26,188 nucleotides of DNA from Conidiobolus incongruus B7586 (lineage: Eukaryota; Entomophthoromycota; Entomophthoromycetes; Entomophthorales; Conidiobolaceae), in assembly GCA_000697335.1 (NCBI GenBank), contig JNEM01016468.1:1-26188 (forward strand), given 5' to 3'. The translations under genes and the position numbers were made by a program. Shown piece by piece: positions 22,269-26,188 of the stretch. Below the pieces are notes generated by a model. That model saw only the letters and a list, made by a program, of their open reading frames with translations. It was not told the origin of the DNA and searched no databases. Each line of letters starts with the position of its first letter. Within the stretch, counting starts at the first letter, position 1.

Positions 22269-22302
22269 GTTAAATAATGTATTTAAAAATACATTATTCA
22301 AC
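22269..22302. repeat. near-perfect hairpin, 16-base arms
   Basis: The left arm GTTAAATAATGTATTT and the right arm AAATACATTATTCAAC are reverse complements with one mismatch, separated by two A bases. In A+T-rich DNA short palindromes are common, but arms of this length with a near-zero loop are not. It could form a cruciform or be the tip of a decayed inverted-repeat element. Confidence 0.75.
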
Positions 22303-24780
22303 TTGGATACAAAGCAAAAGTATTGCGATTACAATTTCAAAAGTTTGAGTACTATGGTATTATGATACTATTTGGTAATTGAATAACAAAAAAATATATA
22401 ATAATACAACTATTGATAGCTATATGAATTTTCGTTATTTTATATTTCATGTTAAACATTATAGAATTTAGTTATATCATTTTTTAATCAATTTCAATAA
22501 ATATTGGAAAATATTAAATATAACTTATAATAAGTTTTATACCTAATTCTCAACTTTCAAACCATTGGATATTATAATACAATTACCAAATCCAGAAATT
22601 ATTTGAATTTTATAGATTGATCATAAATCGATTTACCTTTATTTACTTATAATGGTAATAAAAGTTTCATTCAAGTTCTTGAATATTTTTCAGTCTAAAA
22701 TATATCTAAAAAATCCAAATTAAATAGAATTAATATTATATCCTGAAACACTTTAATTTGTTTATAAATATATCTTTATGAGTTGGTCATTATAAAGCTA
22801 CATTGCCAAGAATGATAAATTTATAATTCCTATATTATTTTATGGATTTGAGTATTGTATTCAGATGAGAGGAAAATTATATATATATTTCATTATCCTT
22901 GATAGAGTTTAACTGTATAGGATATTATAACTAACAAATTTGAACATTTTATTTAAACGAGATTGTCAATATAAAAATCAATATACTTTTCAATATTAAT
23001 CTATGTAATATTGTCATAGAGATTTATTGTATTTAATATAACATTTTATAATACTAATAATAATAACAATAATAATAATAACCCATTTGTAATATAAAAA
23101 TACGAATCATAAAATAAGTTATTTTCCAGGGTAATATTTTGTTACTAATTTGTTCATACATCAAAATTATTCCTCAATCTGAACCTTTTTACATATCTTC
23201 AAATGATGAAATAATTGATTTATAACTCAATACAAAATGAAATCAGATCTATTTCTTGGGAATTAAAATCTGAATATATATCAGAAGAATGCTTTATTCT
23301 AGAGCAATCAAAAATTCAGTATTGATATTTACATAAACAATCAATTTGTAAGGATCATGATTTCAATATTATTCCCCACTAGTATCGAAGAATGTACATC
23401 ATTTAATTTCAATTTTGAATAAAGATCTAAAAAATACATACTGAGTTATATTGATTTGGTATGAAACTTATGGAATATTTTGCTCTCAATTTGGAAATGC
23501 AGAGTGTTCAAAGTATAATAAATAATCATAGTTTAAAATCTATTCACAATATATCTAACATTTTAATTAATATTGACTTCATCTCATTTTTAGTATCTTA
23601 ATATGCTATATTAGTAAATGATATTAAATTTGTAACACCAAACAAAATTAAAGTTACTATTTTTAGCTTATCATCTCGATCTATGAATTTGATCAATTTT
23701 CAAAATAGGCCCGATCCGATCAGATAACTTCCGTTTAATATTCACGATTAAAAATTTTGAGACGAAAGGTTATTAAGATTATACACTGAAATACATTATA
23801 TTACATTATTTTAAAAATATAAAAATTTATAATACTATAAAAATTTGATAGATTAGATTTAGGTGAAATAATCATATTCAAAAATTTATACTTTTGGTTG
23901 GGCTGATCCTATATTGTGTTTTATAGTAAAGCTTGTGAATAAAGATGGTTGTAAGTAAATTATTTATTAATAAGCTTATTTAAAAAACTGATTCGATGAA
24001 TGATATATCTAGCGAAAAGTATCCTTTAATTATGAACTGATAAATAGTATTGGCTTAATCATCCAATCGAGATGAACAGGTAATTTTGAAATGCAACACT
24101 ATTTGTATATATTTAGAGATTAGAATCATTTTTGGAAATTAAATTGAAATTATGACAAGATGTTGATAGTGCTCTCAATTTTGAATTTAAGATATTAAAT
24201 TAAAATGCAATCCTAAAGTCCTTATTCAATATATTAAAACCATTCCATCAATTGAGATATCTTTCAAATAAAAAATATCACATTATACAAGCAAAGTATT
24301 GAAGTTTATAATTAAATTCAATTTCAACCCAATAAATTTAGTCAGAAAATCCAATCAAATTTGCAGAGTTTCAATTTACTGAAATTCGTTGGAGCTTGTG
24401 TATTCTATAAGGTTCTCATTTAACTTAAAATTTACTAATTATCCAAAACTAAGCAATCCAATTCTTTTCAGGTTCTTCAGCATCCCAAAAGTAATAGTTT
24501 ACCACTATATGAATATCAATCAATATCAAATTTTTATTAGGTAATTTTTTTTGAATTTGTTATCATTTTCATTTGCGATATATTAGATCGATCAAATCAT
24601 TGACATTTAATTGGTCAGCTTCCGAATCAATCCACTATATTCATTGTTCAGGTAATAGAATTTTTTAGAATTTACGATCATAAACACTGTAATATTAATT
24701 GTGATAAGTAACATCAATATCATTTAAGTTTGATTTTCTTCTACAAAAATTGTTTTAAAGTTTGTGTTAGTTTGAAAATA
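22303..24780. other. intergenic DNA, about 80% A+T
   Basis: No coding frame or RNA gene can be supported. It contains an AAT-type microsatellite (about 23054-23082) and the second copy of GCCCGATCCGA (23709-23719) in a small GC-richer patch. Confidence 0.55.
23054..23082. repeat. AAT trinucleotide microsatellite
   Basis: About nine AAT/TAA units interrupted once by AAC. Confidence 0.85.
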
Positions 24781-26188
24781 TAGTAGTAAGTGTACTTTTG
24801 AATCTATACTAATTAAAAATTAGATATATTGTAAATATTTTTCGAAAAAACATTTATATCATTATATATAAATATTAAAATATTAATTATTTTAGCCTTT
24901 GAACATTAAAATATATTAATTTTATCTTATATTATAAAATCTGATTCCATTTAAATTAGAATGAAATTTTTTCAATCAATTTTCCTTAGAGAATTAATTA
25001 TCAATATATATTATAATAAAATTATTAAATTATTGTATATTAAATATATAAAATGCTATTCAAAGGCTTAAAATCTTATGTATTTTATTTAAGCTTTATA
25101 TTTAAATTTGAATCAAAATCAATATTATTTTATAATTTTTTTACTTATATTAAAATTAATAATTTTTAATTAATACAAATATCTTCAAAAAATATTAAAT
25201 ATACATTGTATTATTTAAATATTATTTATCATATAAACCTAATTCTGGATCTATTAATAAATCTATTACTTATTTTGAATTACAAATATCATATATTCAT
25301 AATATTAACCTATAATGATTAACGATATTTATAAATCATTAAAATAAAAATTAATTTTTGAATCAAAATATTATACTTATGTTTTATAATTATAATAATG
25401 TATTATTTCAGTATTGAAAAAATAAAAAAATTTTAATTCTTCATATTTCAAATATATTGTTAGATTTAGAACAAAAATTATATATAAAATCAGAAAATAT
25501 ATAGTTTTAAAATAAAAATATATATTGCTATCTAATATTTTTTTTCATTAAAAATATATTTTAAATATTTATTATTAAATTTAATCACGTTTAATCTTAA
25601 TAATAATCATTAAGAGTTTTTTAGTTTAAAATTAATAAAGCTTAACTATAAACCTTTTGAAGCTACCTAAAATTTACAAAGAGCTTAAAAAATAATTGTT
25701 TATTTAACTATCTATTATTAACTAAATTATTTTTAATTAAATAGAAAATTATTTAAAACTTATTCAAAGCTATAAGATTAATTTTAATTGATAAATTTTC
25801 AAATAATATTAAAAATAAATAGTTGTGAGAGTAATTTAATATTGACTATATAAGTTTATTATATATTTGCCTATAAAAAAATTATAAAATTAAAATCATT
25901 TATGTTTTTATTAATAACTTAATTGATTCAAATTTAAATCAATTTATATTAATCTATATAATTAATATTTATTTTTTATTTATAATAAAATATATTTGGT
26001 TATATGAAATTGATAATTAATTAATATAATAAGATTCAAAGTTTAACTAAGATTAGTTATAAATTTATAGGTTTTAATTATAATAAAAGAATTAAAACTT
26101 AGTATATCAATCTTGTGATTTATTAATTTTCTTAAGTTTATATAATATTAAGTTAACTAAATTCTTATATTAAACAAGTCTAATCTTA
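24781..26188. other. extremely A+T-rich block at the right edge
   Basis: G+C drops again to about a tenth and stays there to the end of the window. All frames are closed at short intervals. Nothing recognisable is present. It resembles the 5160-6560 and 7431-11300 blocks in composition. Confidence 0.6.

Overview
The window is a stretch of very A+T-rich eukaryotic nuclear DNA, roughly 80% A+T by eye and close to 90% in some blocks, with few genes. The short introns (47 and 52 bp, GT...AG, with an adenine-rich branch site close to the acceptor), the standard stop codons, a compact HSF-type regulator and a secreted cysteine-rich protein suggest an early-diverging fungus. An Entomophthorales/Conidiobolus-like genome is my best guess, but this is inference from style and not from any match.

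Two genes are well supported. At 2377-3603 on the minus strand lies an intronless gene for a 408-residue secreted protein with a signal peptide, ten cysteines, an RKRKR cleavage-type site and a hydrophobic, membrane-active-looking C-terminal part. I do not recognise its family. At 19000-19872 on the plus strand lies a three-exon gene that can be assembled into a 257-residue HSF-type DNA-binding protein. It has the helix-turn-helix and wing of the heat-shock-factor fold but no visible trimerisation domain.

Between them are two decayed sequences read by pattern. One is a hAT-like transposase remnant on the plus strand (about 14964-15902). The other is an F-box/leucine-rich-repeat gene remnant on the minus strand (about 16427-17290). 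Upstream of the HSF gene, 17790-18999 is compositionally distinct. Its plus strand switches from C-rich to G-rich and back, and it carries one very good intron signature (18152-18234) followed by a 23-codon small ORF. I read this as a possible spliced 5' leader or promoter of the HSF gene.

The rest (1-2320, 3661-14960, 19873-26188) is intergenic. It has alternating blocks of about 80% and about 90% A+T, simple repeats, one long hairpin at 22269-22302, and an 11-base GC-rich word that occurs at 7149 and again at 23709. I found no convincing tRNA, rRNA, CRISPR array or prokaryotic feature. No undescribed biological system is demonstrated. The most unusual objects are the secreted two-part protein and the short HSF-domain protein.
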